A stretch of 64,000 nucleotides of DNA from Ensifer adhaerens (GTDB lineage: Bacteria > Pseudomonadota > Alphaproteobacteria > Rhizobiales > Rhizobiaceae). The translations under genes were made by a program, and so were the position numbers. The stretch covers positions 1,482,001 through 1,546,000 of the forward strand of contig NZ_CP118611.1 in assembly GCF_028993555.1 (NCBI RefSeq). Reading direction: 5' to 3'. Below are positions 19,042 through 28,015 of this stretch, one piece after another. Position 1 is the first letter of the stretch. Each line of letters opens with the position of its first letter. The notes under the pieces are model-generated. The model was not told the DNA's origin and did not search any database. It worked only from the letters and a program-made list of their open reading frames with translations.

Positions 19042-19594
19042 GCAGCACCCTCGGCTTTCGTTTCGTCGAGGTGATCGTCATGCGAGGACATGCATGGAAC
19101 AACAACGGCCGGGCTCCCGCACTACCCGCCCAAGTGCGCGCCAAAAATCGGGAGGATTCGGGAGGCTCCTGCAGATCGGTTTGACCGCCATCGCCCTGTC
19201 GGGACTGTCGAAGCGCAGAATTCGCCGCGTTAACGATAATCAGATTTTTTTAAGACTCGATTTGACGCCCGCCCAAAACGGCGTCGAAATAGGTGCGAAA
19301 GACCGCCAATGGAGTCCATCTATGCGAACGACCCGAATACAAGGCCCGTCCCGGGCGATGGACGTCTAGTCATAGGATGGCGCCGGTCAGGCGCCTATTG
19401 GCCACCCGATCTCCTTCCCCCACGCGGAACGAAACAGGTACGTTTTCAGCGATGTGAAATTCGCTTTGGCGTGTTGTACCAAAACACTCACGGGTTGCAC
19501 CCAAGCGTGCACCCCTCGAATCCCGAGTGACAAGCGTCAGATCGTTGGCCTACAGTTTTGGCGTCAACGGGCAGACGCCCTGCATGGAGTAGAC
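19042..19594. other. 553-base stretch without a supportable gene
   Basis: The stretch lies between the truncated gene start and the first small gene before tnsA. It has a T-rich patch at 19245-19252 and an imperfect dyad GTGTT/AACAC at 19471-19487. Short open frames are present with no recognisable domain. This is where the left end of the Tn7-like element might be expected, but I could not find a TGT-headed end matching the right end. Confidence 0.4.
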
Positions 19595-19987
19595 ATGACA
19601 GTTCCCATCGCAGATCTTGAATGCCACCCCTCGCTGACCGCGTGGATGGAAAGCCGTTTCGGAACCTGCTGCAACAACATGGTCGTCCTTATGATGATTG
19701 CAGTTGTCGGCTGCGCAGACAAGCACGATCTGGACGTTGAAGCGCATCATATCGCGCTTGTCCGGAAAATCGTCGGGATCGCCAAGGCCTCCCGACGCCC
19801 ACAACGCATCCCCACTTTCGATGAATTTGCAGTCTTGCTGCGCGACTACAAGGGGATGCTATTGATCCGCGAAGTCCGGTGGACGGGCGGTACGCTCGTC
19901 CCGGCGCAAGCCGAAAAGAAAATCATCGAGGCGATGACGTCTCACGACCAGGCGGCGGCAGTCGCCTGCATAGGCAGCGCCGCTTAA
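19595..19987 (+). CDS. Hypothetical protein, 130 residues
   Basis: The frame starts MTVPIADLECHPSLTAWMES behind GGAG and includes CCNNMVVLMMIAVVGCADK, then HIALVRKIVGIAKASRRPQR, FDEFAVLLRDYKGMLLIREV and AEKKIIEAMTSHDQAAAVAC. I do not recognise the family. The cysteine pair and the hydrophobic VVLMMIAVVG stretch are notable but do not prove a membrane segment. It is the first of three small co-directional genes upstream of tnsA and may be transposon cargo or an old resident gene. Confidence 0.5.
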   Translation: MTVPIADLECHPSLTAWMESRFGTCCNNMVVLMMIAVVGCADKHDLDVEAHHIALVRKIVGIAKASRRPQRIPTFDEFAVLLRDYKGMLLIREVRWTGGTLVPAQAEKKIIEAMTSHDQAAAVACIGSAA

Positions 19988-20180
19988 GAGCCGCTCGCCG
20001 CACCCAAGCACCAACCAACAACAACCGATAATCACGAGGTCTGCCATTTCGCAGAGCGAGAACCCGTGCGCGCTTTTCTGGTCACTCTTTCTCTTTGTGA
20101 GCCAGCTTCGACGCCCACCCGTCTCGCCTGACGTCGGCCGCCCTCGTGAACCCGAGATCAATCGACGCAAGGAGTCCTCT

Positions 20181-20387
20181 ATGCGCGACCCCATCAACAG
20201 CCTCTTTCGCAACTACGGCCTGTCAGAACTCGACGAAGACCTGGGTCTCTGCGACCCCGACGACCTGATCCACGTCGAGTTCCCCGAGCCGCGCTCGGTC
20301 AAGCGCCGCATGAAATCCCCGGCAGCGCGCTCCATTCACGCGAGCGGCGCTTCCTCTGCCGGCGGGCGTCCTCGCAGCCACCCCTAA
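20181..20387 (+). CDS. Small hypothetical protein, 68 residues
   Basis: The frame starts MRDPINSLFRNYGLSELDED behind AAGGAGTCCTCT, an excellent ribosome site. The first half is acidic (LDEDLGLCDPDDLIHVEFPE), while the second half is basic and Ser/Ala/Gly-rich. No family is recognised. It lies between the 130-residue gene and the 175-residue gene on the same strand. Confidence 0.5.
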   Translation: MRDPINSLFRNYGLSELDEDLGLCDPDDLIHVEFPEPRSVKRRMKSPAARSIHASGASSAGGRPRSHP

Positions 20388-20619
20388 GAAGCGCCAGCAC
20401 CAGGCGCGCGGACAGTGATCGCTGCCCGCCGCCCGTTCATGCACTCTTCGTCAGGAATGACAAGGCATGCCGTTCATCTTTCTACGGTCCGCCATGCGCC
20501 GCATCACGCGGAATCGCGCGCTCATAATATGCCGGATGCTCAAACACTCGGTCCTTTAGGACCAAGTCGGCTCCGCGCGGAACACTCAAAATTTTGGTTC
20601 AATTGGAAAGGGTCACAAG

Positions 20620-21147
20620 ATGACTTCCTGCAACGCCATTCCTCGCCTTCTCACCATGTCCGATCTCACCTCCGTCTACGCGTCGCTGAACCGACGCGGG
20701 CTGGACGACGAATCCTTCGCCACTGCGTTTCACTTCGCGCTCGAGATGGCGGAAAGCGATCACCGCGGGATCGACGAGGCTTACCTGGACTATTTTGAGC
20801 ACGTCGACTTCGAAGAAGGCGCCCATCTTTATTCGCGCCGGCCTCAGCTCGAGCTCTGCTGCGTCGACACGTTCATCGAAATCGCGGTCGACATCGTGAC
20901 GAAATGCATCACGCACCTGGTCGAGGAGGCCGACGCCGAAGCCGTCCAGACGGTTGCTGCACCTACTCCGATGAGAAAAATCACGTCGCTCCGCGCGGTC
21001 CTGCTCGGACTTCTTGCAAAAGGCGCCGGGCGCCGGAGGCGCCTTCCAGCACGATCTTCACTGAACAACGGCGGCAAGGCGGGGACCAAGAACCCGCGTG
21101 TGCGTGCCGTACCCTCGCGGGCACGTGCGGCAGCGACGGCATTCTGA
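20620..21147 (+). CDS. Hypothetical protein, 175 residues
   Basis: The frame starts MTSCNAIPRLLTMSDLTSVY behind AAAGGGTCACAAG. Residues 13-105 look like a compact helical domain (NRRGLDDESFATAFHFALEM, HRGIDEAYLDYFEHVDFEEG, CVDTFIEIAVDIVTKCITHL). The last 45 residues are Arg/Ala-rich and may not be native coding sequence. I do not recognise the family. It ends 127 bases before tnsA on the same strand. Confidence 0.5.
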   Translation: MTSCNAIPRLLTMSDLTSVYASLNRRGLDDESFATAFHFALEMAESDHRGIDEAYLDYFEHVDFEEGAHLYSRRPQLELCCVDTFIEIAVDIVTKCITHLVEEADAEAVQTVAAPTPMRKITSLRAVLLGLLAKGAGRRRRLPARSSLNNGGKAGTKNPRVRAVPSRARAAATAF

Positions 21148-21274
21148 TCCGCCGTTCTTCCGGCATTCGGCGAGCAACGCCCGCGCTGCGGGCCTGGCAC
21201 GACGGTCCAACACCATCGCCACCGTTGCGGCCTCCGGGTCGCAGGAACAACCGTGTCCACTGAAAGGACAGGAC

Positions 21275-22108
21275 ATGAACGCACTTCAAATTCTTCGATG
21301 CATGAAAGAGGAAGAAGCCAGAGCAGGCCTGCCAGTCAACGCTAATCGTGGCTTGAGACTCGTCCCCGACCACGCCACGTCCGGTCGCCTGCTCGATGTC
21401 GGGGGCAGTACTTCAGACTGCGGTGCCGAGCCCGATCCATGGTCCGAGGTCTGGGTACCGACGGCATTTTCGACCGGCACACGCCAGCCGACGCCTCGCA
21501 GCAAGGGCCATAGCCGAGGTTGGGTCGTAGACCCTGCCGCGAACCGGGCGATCGGCTTTTCCAGCACGCACGAGATGCGTCTGGCTGCGATGCTGCTCGC
21601 CAATCGCAACGTCGTGGAAGTGGAGGACCAGCCTGCGGCCGTCTCCTACCGCGGTGCCGACGGCAAGCGTCATCACCACACGTTCGACTACCGGGCGACC
21701 TACAGAAACGGGCGACGTGTGGCTATCGCGGTAAAGCCGCGCTCGGCCGTCGTGAAAAGCGGTATCCGGGACGTGCTCAAGCGCGTCCGTCCGGTGTTGG
21801 GCAGCTTCGCACACGAGGCTGTCCTTCTGACAGACACCCAGATCACGATGGCCCGGGGCCGGAATGCCCTCAGCATCCTGCGCGCGCGGCGCGCCCGCAA
21901 TGAAGAGGACTGCGCCCGTATGCGGAACCTATTTCGGCGCGTCCATGGGTCCGTCCACGCGGATCATATCGCAGAGCAATTTGGAAACAGGGCGGCCGGA
22001 AAGAACGCCATCTGGTGCCTGATCTACGACGGGTTCCTGCAGCTCGCAGAGCCCGACCGCAAATTTATCGACGCGCCCTTCGTGGCGAAAGTCGCGACAG
22101 TTGGTTGA
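21275..22108 (+). CDS. tnsA: TnsA-like heteromeric transposase endonuclease subunit
   Basis: In Tn7, TnsA cuts the 5' ends of the transposon so that movement is cut-and-paste. The protein has 277 residues from the ATG at 21275, behind AAAGGACAGGAC. The restriction-enzyme-like nuclease residues are visible: Glu100 (FSSTHEMRLAAML), Asp138 (HHTFDYRATY) and Lys154 (VAIAVKPRS), with spacing as in TnsA. The C-terminal part (residues 200-277) with NEEDCARMRNLFRRVHGSVH resembles the winged-helix region that contacts TnsC. The N-terminal 90 residues are poorly conserved. It is followed after 11 bases by tnsB, so the module is probably one operon. It appears intact. Confidence 0.85.
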   Translation: MNALQILRCMKEEEARAGLPVNANRGLRLVPDHATSGRLLDVGGSTSDCGAEPDPWSEVWVPTAFSTGTRQPTPRSKGHSRGWVVDPAANRAIGFSSTHEMRLAAMLLANRNVVEVEDQPAAVSYRGADGKRHHHTFDYRATYRNGRRVAIAVKPRSAVVKSGIRDVLKRVRPVLGSFAHEAVLLTDTQITMARGRNALSILRARRARNEEDCARMRNLFRRVHGSVHADHIAEQFGNRAAGKNAIWCLIYDGFLQLAEPDRKFIDAPFVAKVATVG

Positions 22109-22119
22109 AGGAGACACGC

Positions 22120-24384
22120 ATGAACGAGATCACTCCCATTCCACCGCGGAACAACGACCAGGGATCGGAACACGTACCGATCTATCGGTTCGGCCCCTAT
22201 GCAAAGCTCGTCTATCGGGGCAGCGACTACCAGCCCGTTTCAGCCAACCTGGCCGGGCACGTGCTCCGTCGCATGGACGGAAGCAACCTCTACGAAGCGT
22301 TCAGCCACAAACAGATCGCCCAAATGCTAGCCGAAACGGATGACCCACTGGTGGTCCATCCCTCAGCCTATGCTCCGGGTGCAGAGAAGCGCCACGCCGG
22401 CGGCGCTGGCCTCCTCTCCGCGCTCACGAACCAGCAGCAGAACGTTGTTGTCTGGAAAGAGAAGTGGTGCCGACACTGGATCAGGCTCGAGGCACGCGAT
22501 CCGAACATCAAGCGAAGCGACGAGTGCATGCGCCTGCAGATGTATCTGATCGCCCAGGAGTTGGCTCTCGAACAACACACGGAAATCAAACGCACGACCT
22601 ACAAGTCCAGGAAGAACCGGACCGAGCGAATGCCCGGCCCGAGGACCCTTCGTCGTTGGCTGCGTGAATACGAAGACGCAGGCTATGATCCTATCGTTTT
22701 CGTCGAGAAGTACCCGAACACGAAGCCAAGTCCGCTCGACGCCCAGGTCCAGCAGATCCTTTCCACCTACGCGCGGATGTATGCGTCCGACACCCAGCCA
22801 CAAATGAACGCCCTATACGACAACATGGTCGGGGCTATCGAAGCGGAGAATACGCGCCGCAGTTCTCTCGACATGAAATCGCTCAGTGTTCCGTGCCTGC
22901 GCACCTTCCAGAACCGCGTGAATGCTCTCCCGCAATCGTACATCGACCTGGGGCGCCTTGGGCCGGAAGCGGCGGCGCGCAAGCACGCGATCGTCCAACG
23001 GGGGGTGGAGGCCGTCCGTCCGCTGGAGCGCGTCGAAACGGACGAGTGGCAAGTCGATAGCCATGTACTACAGGCACACAGCGAATTCTGGAAGAAATTG
23101 CCGCCGAAGCTGAAGAAGCAGGTCAAGCGTATCCGCCTCTGGGCCACTGCCATCATCGACGTGGCGTCGAAATGCATCGTCGCGCTCCGCGTCCACAGAG
23201 AACCGCCATCGATGAAGTCGGCGATCATGGCGCTCGAGCTCGTAACGCGAGACAAGACCGACATCGCCCGCAGGATCGGCTGCCGTACCCCCTGGGACAT
23301 GTGCGGCACACCGGAGACCGTCGCGGCAGACTCCGCGACTTGGTACACGAGCGCCGCTTTTCGCGTCGTCGTGAACGACCTTGGCTCGACCCTGTTCCTT
23401 CCCCCTGCCGGCAAGCCGGCGATGCGGGGAACGATCGAACGCGCCTTCCGCACCTTCGGAAGCAAGGCGTTGCAGTACTTCTCGGGACGTACGTGGGGCT
23501 CCATCGAGAAGAAGGGGGACTACGATTCCGAGGCCCAGGCGAGCCTGACAGTCGACCTGACGTCGGAGGTGCTCACTCGCTTCGTCGTCGACGTCTATCA
23601 TAATGAGCCTCACGCCGGTCTGGGAGGGGAGACCCCGCGCAACGCCTGGGCCAGGCTGAACGCCGAACACGGGGTCTTGCCCCCGCCCACCGGCGATCGT
23701 CGTCGGCACATCTTCGGAATCAATTCGACACGAAAGGTCGGACGCGAAGGCATCCGCTTCCTGGGTATCCACTACCAGTCGCATTTCATCCAAAAGCTAC
23801 GTCGGGACGACCCGCGTGTGCGGTACACCATTCGTGTCGATCGTCACGATCTTGGCGAGATCTCCCTGAGACACGGAGAAGGATGGGTTCGCGTGCCCGC
23901 CGTCTACGACGAGTTCAAGGGGATGAGCATCTGGACCTGGATGGCGGCCTGCGAGCGCCATCGGCTACTCAACGCGGAAAACGCCAAACTCGCTCGTGAG
24001 ACGCTCCGGAAAACCAAGGAGTGGCTGCAGAGCCAAGGTCAAATGGCACGGCTGGAGGCGGAGCTCGGAAGTGGCTTCGTCACCGACGAGGATTTCGAGC
24101 GCTTCGAGAAGAAACTCGACCACGCGGTCAACCTCTCCGAAAAGAACGCCGCCGTTCCGGACGACTACGAAGCCGACTGGGGACCGTCGCCACAGTTCTT
24201 CGACATGATGGGCATCAAGCCGGTCGAGTTCATCGAGAACTCCGAAGCCGCGAAGACGGCCGCCGCCCCCGTCGAGACAGGGCCGCCGATCCCGGAGATC
24301 GCTGAAGCCGACGACGAGACCGACCCGGAAGATGACGAGAGCTATGGCTCGCACTTCCTCAACGCCTCCGAATTCGACAACTAA
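22120..24384 (+). CDS. tnsB: TnsB-like DDE transposase
   Basis: The integrase-fold transposase that joins the 3' transposon ends to target DNA. It has 754 residues, slightly longer than Tn7 TnsB. The catalytic triad candidates are Asp308 (RVETDEWQVDSH), Asp404 (ETVAADSATWYTS) and Glu440 (PAMRGTIERAFRTFGSKAL). Helix-turn-helix DNA-end binding regions precede it (RTERMPGPRTLRRWLREYED around residues 167-186). A beta-barrel and an acidic C-terminal tail follow; the last 40 residues are rich in Glu and Asp (EADDETDPEDDESYG), like the tail of TnsB that recruits TnsC. The start at 22120 follows GAAGGAGACACGC. No internal stops are present. Confidence 0.88.
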   Translation: MNEITPIPPRNNDQGSEHVPIYRFGPYAKLVYRGSDYQPVSANLAGHVLRRMDGSNLYEAFSHKQIAQMLAETDDPLVVHPSAYAPGAEKRHAGGAGLLSALTNQQQNVVVWKEKWCRHWIRLEARDPNIKRSDECMRLQMYLIAQELALEQHTEIKRTTYKSRKNRTERMPGPRTLRRWLREYEDAGYDPIVFVEKYPNTKPSPLDAQVQQILSTYARMYASDTQPQMNALYDNMVGAIEAENTRRSSLDMKSLSVPCLRTFQNRVNALPQSYIDLGRLGPEAAARKHAIVQRGVEAVRPLERVETDEWQVDSHVLQAHSEFWKKLPPKLKKQVKRIRLWATAIIDVASKCIVALRVHREPPSMKSAIMALELVTRDKTDIARRIGCRTPWDMCGTPETVAADSATWYTSAAFRVVVNDLGSTLFLPPAGKPAMRGTIERAFRTFGSKALQYFSGRTWGSIEKKGDYDSEAQASLTVDLTSEVLTRFVVDVYHNEPHAGLGGETPRNAWARLNAEHGVLPPPTGDRRRHIFGINSTRKVGREGIRFLGIHYQSHFIQKLRRDDPRVRYTIRVDRHDLGEISLRHGEGWVRVPAVYDEFKGMSIWTWMAACERHRLLNAENAKLARETLRKTKEWLQSQGQMARLEAELGSGFVTDEDFERFEKKLDHAVNLSEKNAAVPDDYEADWGPSPQFFDMMGIKPVEFIENSEAAKTAAAPVETGPPIPEIAEADDETDPEDDESYGSHFLNASEFDN

Positions 24385-24395
24385 GGAAGGCACCA

Positions 24396-25472
24396 ATGTC
24401 CCAGAATTACGATCAGGCAGAAGTCGTCGCCCGCGTGAGGGCGACGCTCGATCCCACTCATCTTGTGAAGGCAGAACGTATCGCGGAGATGAACTCGCGC
24501 TACATCGGGCTGGCCCGAGACAAGGTCGTCGCAGAGGCCCTGCACGCGCTGGTGGCGAGCATCGCCACTGTCGATGCCGAGAACATCGCCAGGCCGGACA
24601 AACGCCGTATCGTCGCCATCTGCGGCGACTCCGGTTCCGGCAAGACCCGGGCGCTCATGGAGCATACGAGCAGAATCCCAGCCATGCAGCCGTATGTCGA
24701 CAAGGACGGGGTCCAAGTCTGGCCGTTCCTGAACTTCAATGGGCCCTCTCCGTCTACGCCGCGCCTGGTTGCGTTCACCGGCTTGGAGAAGCTCGGATAC
24801 CCGATCAAGACGACGCTCGCGGAGCATCAGGCATGGGCGCTCTTTCAGAAAATGCTGAAGGTACACCGCGTCAACTTCGTGATGATCGACGAGGCGCAGC
24901 ACGCAGTCGACACGGCCGACGTCAATATGACCACCAAGATCGGCAACGCTTTCAAGAACCTGGTTCAGATGCCTGACTGGCCGGTCCGTCTGATCCTGGC
25001 CGGCGTGGCGCCGCTTCCAAGCTTCCTCGCCCGCAAGCAGCTTTACAATCGCCGCACGGTGATCCGCTTCGACAAGATCAAGGGCAATGCCGTGAAGGAT
25101 ACGATCCCAATGGTCCTCGCAAAGGTGATTGTCGATCACGCGGATCTGGCCGTCGGCGAAGGCCTGGCGGGCGATTTCCCGAAGCGACTTGCGTTCGCGT
25201 GCGACGGGGACTTCGGCTCGATCGTCCAGATGGTCCGCGGCGCCGCCGAGCTTGCGATCCTCGAAGACGCCGCAACCGTGGACCTGAAGCACTTCGCGCG
25301 CGTTTACGCCTCCTATTCAGGCTGCGCGGCCGGGGAGAACATCTTCAAGGTGGACCGCTGGGCGGAGATGGTGCCCTACACCGCGTTCATGCGCGACGAC
25401 GACCACGCTTGGGAGAAGGCGCATTTCGAGGCGAAGAGGCGCAAGCCGACTAAGTTCGGGGTGCGGCCGTGA
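24396..25472 (+). CDS. tnsC: TnsC/TniB-like AAA+ ATPase, transposition regulator
   Basis: An ATPase of 358 residues that links the target selector to the transposase. Walker A is GDSGSGKT at residues 77-84 and Walker B is FVMIDEAQH with Asp165-Glu166. Sensor-type residues follow in RLILAGVAPLPSFL. The length fits the short TnsC/TniB proteins of CRISPR-associated and Tn5053-type elements and is much shorter than the 555 residues of Tn7 TnsC. The start has AAGGAAGGCACC upstream and lies 11 bases after tnsB. It should form filaments on target DNA, recruited by one of the two TniQ proteins (inference from the family). Confidence 0.87.
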   Translation: MSQNYDQAEVVARVRATLDPTHLVKAERIAEMNSRYIGLARDKVVAEALHALVASIATVDAENIARPDKRRIVAICGDSGSGKTRALMEHTSRIPAMQPYVDKDGVQVWPFLNFNGPSPSTPRLVAFTGLEKLGYPIKTTLAEHQAWALFQKMLKVHRVNFVMIDEAQHAVDTADVNMTTKIGNAFKNLVQMPDWPVRLILAGVAPLPSFLARKQLYNRRTVIRFDKIKGNAVKDTIPMVLAKVIVDHADLAVGEGLAGDFPKRLAFACDGDFGSIVQMVRGAAELAILEDAATVDLKHFARVYASYSGCAAGENIFKVDRWAEMVPYTAFMRDDDHAWEKAHFEAKRRKPTKFGVRP

Positions 25473-25553
25473 CGCGCCCTTTCGATGGTTTCTTGCCCAC
25501 CACACCGCGCGCAAGCTTGTCAGTGCGTAGAGTTACTCGAGGAGGCGGTAAAA

Positions 25554-25820
25554 ATGTCGATCGCAGGCGCGTCAGAACTTCTCCTGAGTATCGCCCCTCT
25601 GAACGACGCCTCCAACGCCCTCTCCGATGCGGACAAGCGAGCTTTCGATCATTGTTTGCATATTGGCGAGCGCGCAACCGAGTTCCATCTTGACCATGAG
25701 CTCGATATCGTCACGAAGATCGTTTTCTCACCGCTCAATCCGTCTGCCCAGATCATAGGTCTCGTTCAGCACCCGCTTCATACGGAGGACTTTCCTTCGG
25801 AGATGGCGCATCTCAGGTAG
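25554..25820 (+). CDS. Small protein between tnsC and tniQ, 88 residues, unknown
   Basis: The ATG at 25554 has a very strong GGAGGCGG site. The sequence is MSIAGASELLLSIAPLNDAS, NALSDADKRAFDHCLHIGER, ATEFHLDHELDIVTKIVFSP, LNPSAQIIGLVQHPLHTEDF and a short tail. It has no recognisable domain and no signal or membrane segment. It is in the same direction and position as a module gene, 81 bases after tnsC and 264 bases before the first tniQ. It may be an accessory factor, an anti-transposition regulator or an unrelated insertion. Confidence 0.55.
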   Translation: MSIAGASELLLSIAPLNDASNALSDADKRAFDHCLHIGERATEFHLDHELDIVTKIVFSPLNPSAQIIGLVQHPLHTEDFPSEMAHLR

Positions 25821-26084
25821 CTGGGTTCTCGATCGGTTCGCCAGAAAGTCGAGACTGGTAGCTTCTGCTGTCATGTTTCGTAGATCTCCAATCCGGAGAC
25901 TTTCTGACGCTTCCGCAAGCCACAAACCAGCCCACGAACTCGTGGCCAGATCATCCACCCTTCAACCGCAACGTAGTGGTTGAACGCTGCCGCATGCGCG
26001 CGTCGCAAACTGGGCGTTCAGGACGCAGCCTGCGCAGTCTTTTTCGCTCGTAACCACTCGACCTCAGATTTTCCCAGGAGAACC

Positions 26085-27965
26085 ATGACTCGACTGTCAT
26101 TGCGACTTCCGTTCCACTCCGATGAAACACTTATCAGCTACTGCTCGCGGACTGCTGTGGCGCTCGGCCACACCAACTCGCGAACCTTTGCCTGCCATAT
26201 GGGTTTCACCCTAGAGGGCCTGGCCCATGGCAATCCTGCCGACGTCGAAACCTTCGGCTACATCGCCAACCTGGACTCCAGAGCGCTCAAAGCCGCCGTG
26301 GTGAAAAGGGAGGGCGACTTTACTTTTATAGGAGGAGAGCGCCTCACCAGGCTCTACGTCCGACGGAGCCCATTGAGGTTCTGTCCCCATTGCTTGGATC
26401 ACGACGAAATCAACGGTCCAGGGCGGTCAGGCGTGCGTGCATACGGGCGTAGGAATTGGCTTGTCGCCCTCATTCGCTGCTGCCCGATCCATGGCACCAA
26501 GATTGTCACTTCGGACATCGCGGGCACCACGCACGTCAATGACTTCATGGTCAGGCTCGCCTGGGAGCGGCCTAATATGCGGAGTCACCGAATGCACAGC
26601 ACTCCGGCAAAACCTACAAAACTGGAACAGTACGTCGCCCGTCGTCTCCAAGGCGTGCCGTCAGGCTACGCCTTCCTCGATGCTATGCCTCTCCACGTCG
26701 TCGCGCACATGACCGAGTTGGTCGGTACGGTACACATCAAGGGCATCTTGGAGCCGGTTCGACGGGAGCATTATTTCGACTACGAGGATGCCGGTTTCGA
26801 AATCATGTCCGCGGGCGAGGAGTCCTTCCGGAAATTCCTGCGCTCGCTTCACGCTAACTTTCGCAGGTCGTCGATGCACTCGCTCGCTGGCGTTTACGGT
26901 CGGCTCTACACCGGGGTGCGGCTGAAGGATCGCTCATATGATAGAGTACGCGCCGTGATGCGCGACGTCGCCTTGGCGGAACTGCCATTCGCTCCAGGAG
27001 ACGACGTCTTCGGCCCAGTGGAAACCACTAGATGGCATTCGATCCCTAGCCTTTCCAGCAGGTTCGGAATGGGCACAAAAAGGATGGAGTCGCTACTGCG
27101 CGCAAATGGGCTCCTGCCAGCGAAACCAGAGCCCGGACGAGCGAACGCCTTTGTACACGTAGAGGCGGCTGCCGATTTTCTGAAGGATCTCGAAACCGCT
27201 GTTTCGAGCCCTGCGGCGGCGGCATACCTCCGTATGCCCCAGCCGGCGCTGCATCAACTTCTGGCGGCGGGCCAAATCAAAAGTCACCACGTCAGGAAGG
27301 GTCCTAGGGCCCTTGAGCCCTATTTCTCGATCCTGGAACTCGACCGCTTCGTGGACCGGCTTCGGCAGAGTGTGACCACCGATGGCTACCCGCAGGGCGC
27401 GGTAGATTTGAGGACCGCCCCGCGTCGGGGCAGAACCAACGCGAGCCGGGTGATCTCCCTCATTTTCAATGGAGACCTGAAGACCGTGGCTTGGGATTCT
27501 TCCAAAACCGGCTACGGCGCCGTTCTGGTTGTACCCCGCGAGGTCCGAGAGGCTCTACGCCGCCCTGTGATCTTTGAAGGTTTCACAGTACCGCAGGCTC
27601 GAAAGCAGCTTCGCGCGGCCGGCGAAACGATCCTCGATCTCATTCGTCATGGCTATCTTGAAGCGTCGATCGCCCATCCTCGGCCAACCAAAAGGACGCC
27701 ACCTTTGATCCCGGCCGCCAAGTTGCAACAGTTTAAGGCCGAGTATGAAGCAGTGTCTTTCATTGCCCAAAAATTCCGCACGACGCCACGACGGCTGGGT
27801 ATGATCCTTCGGAGTCTCGGAGTGCTGCCCGCCTTCGATCCGGCGCTTGTCCGCACGACCTACTACAGGCGCAAAGAGATCGAAGTTCACGCGGAACAAA
27901 TAGCCAAGCTGACGCCACTACCGCCGCGCGTGCGACCATCTCGACGGCGCCCCTCTCACTCATAG
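26085..27965 (+). CDS. tniQ: TniQ-family protein 1 (long form, 626 residues)
   Basis: TniQ/TnsD proteins pick the target site for Tn7-like transposons. The N-terminal TniQ domain spans about residues 1-160: LRLPFHSDETLISYCSRTAV, then a zinc-binding pair at LRFCPHCLDHDE and IRCCPIHGTKIV. The central part (residues 160-430) is weakly conserved. The C-terminal 200 residues contain several helix-turn-helix-like units (MPQPALHQLLAAGQIKSHHV, FTVPQARKQLRAAGETILDL, VSFIAQKFRTTPRRLGMILR) that could read DNA sequence, as in TnsD. The start at 26085 has CAGGAGAACC upstream. The N-terminal domain is clearly related to the second TniQ just downstream, but this copy is over 110 residues longer at its C-terminus. 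Confidence 0.88.
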   Translation: MTRLSLRLPFHSDETLISYCSRTAVALGHTNSRTFACHMGFTLEGLAHGNPADVETFGYIANLDSRALKAAVVKREGDFTFIGGERLTRLYVRRSPLRFCPHCLDHDEINGPGRSGVRAYGRRNWLVALIRCCPIHGTKIVTSDIAGTTHVNDFMVRLAWERPNMRSHRMHSTPAKPTKLEQYVARRLQGVPSGYAFLDAMPLHVVAHMTELVGTVHIKGILEPVRREHYFDYEDAGFEIMSAGEESFRKFLRSLHANFRRSSMHSLAGVYGRLYTGVRLKDRSYDRVRAVMRDVALAELPFAPGDDVFGPVETTRWHSIPSLSSRFGMGTKRMESLLRANGLLPAKPEPGRANAFVHVEAAADFLKDLETAVSSPAAAAYLRMPQPALHQLLAAGQIKSHHVRKGPRALEPYFSILELDRFVDRLRQSVTTDGYPQGAVDLRTAPRRGRTNASRVISLIFNGDLKTVAWDSSKTGYGAVLVVPREVREALRRPVIFEGFTVPQARKQLRAAGETILDLIRHGYLEASIAHPRPTKRTPPLIPAAKLQQFKAEYEAVSFIAQKFRTTPRRLGMILRSLGVLPAFDPALVRTTYYRRKEIEVHAEQIAKLTPLPPRVRPSRRRPSHS

Positions 27966-28015
27966 AGCTGAGCGCTTCCTCTTCATCTGCTTGTTGAACT
28001 CGTAGGGAGAAATCC

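Noticed and set aside
19480..19535. Possible tRNA-like end (CCCTCGAATCCCGAG) near the left side of the module
   Set aside because: No acceptor stem, anticodon arm or D arm fits around it.
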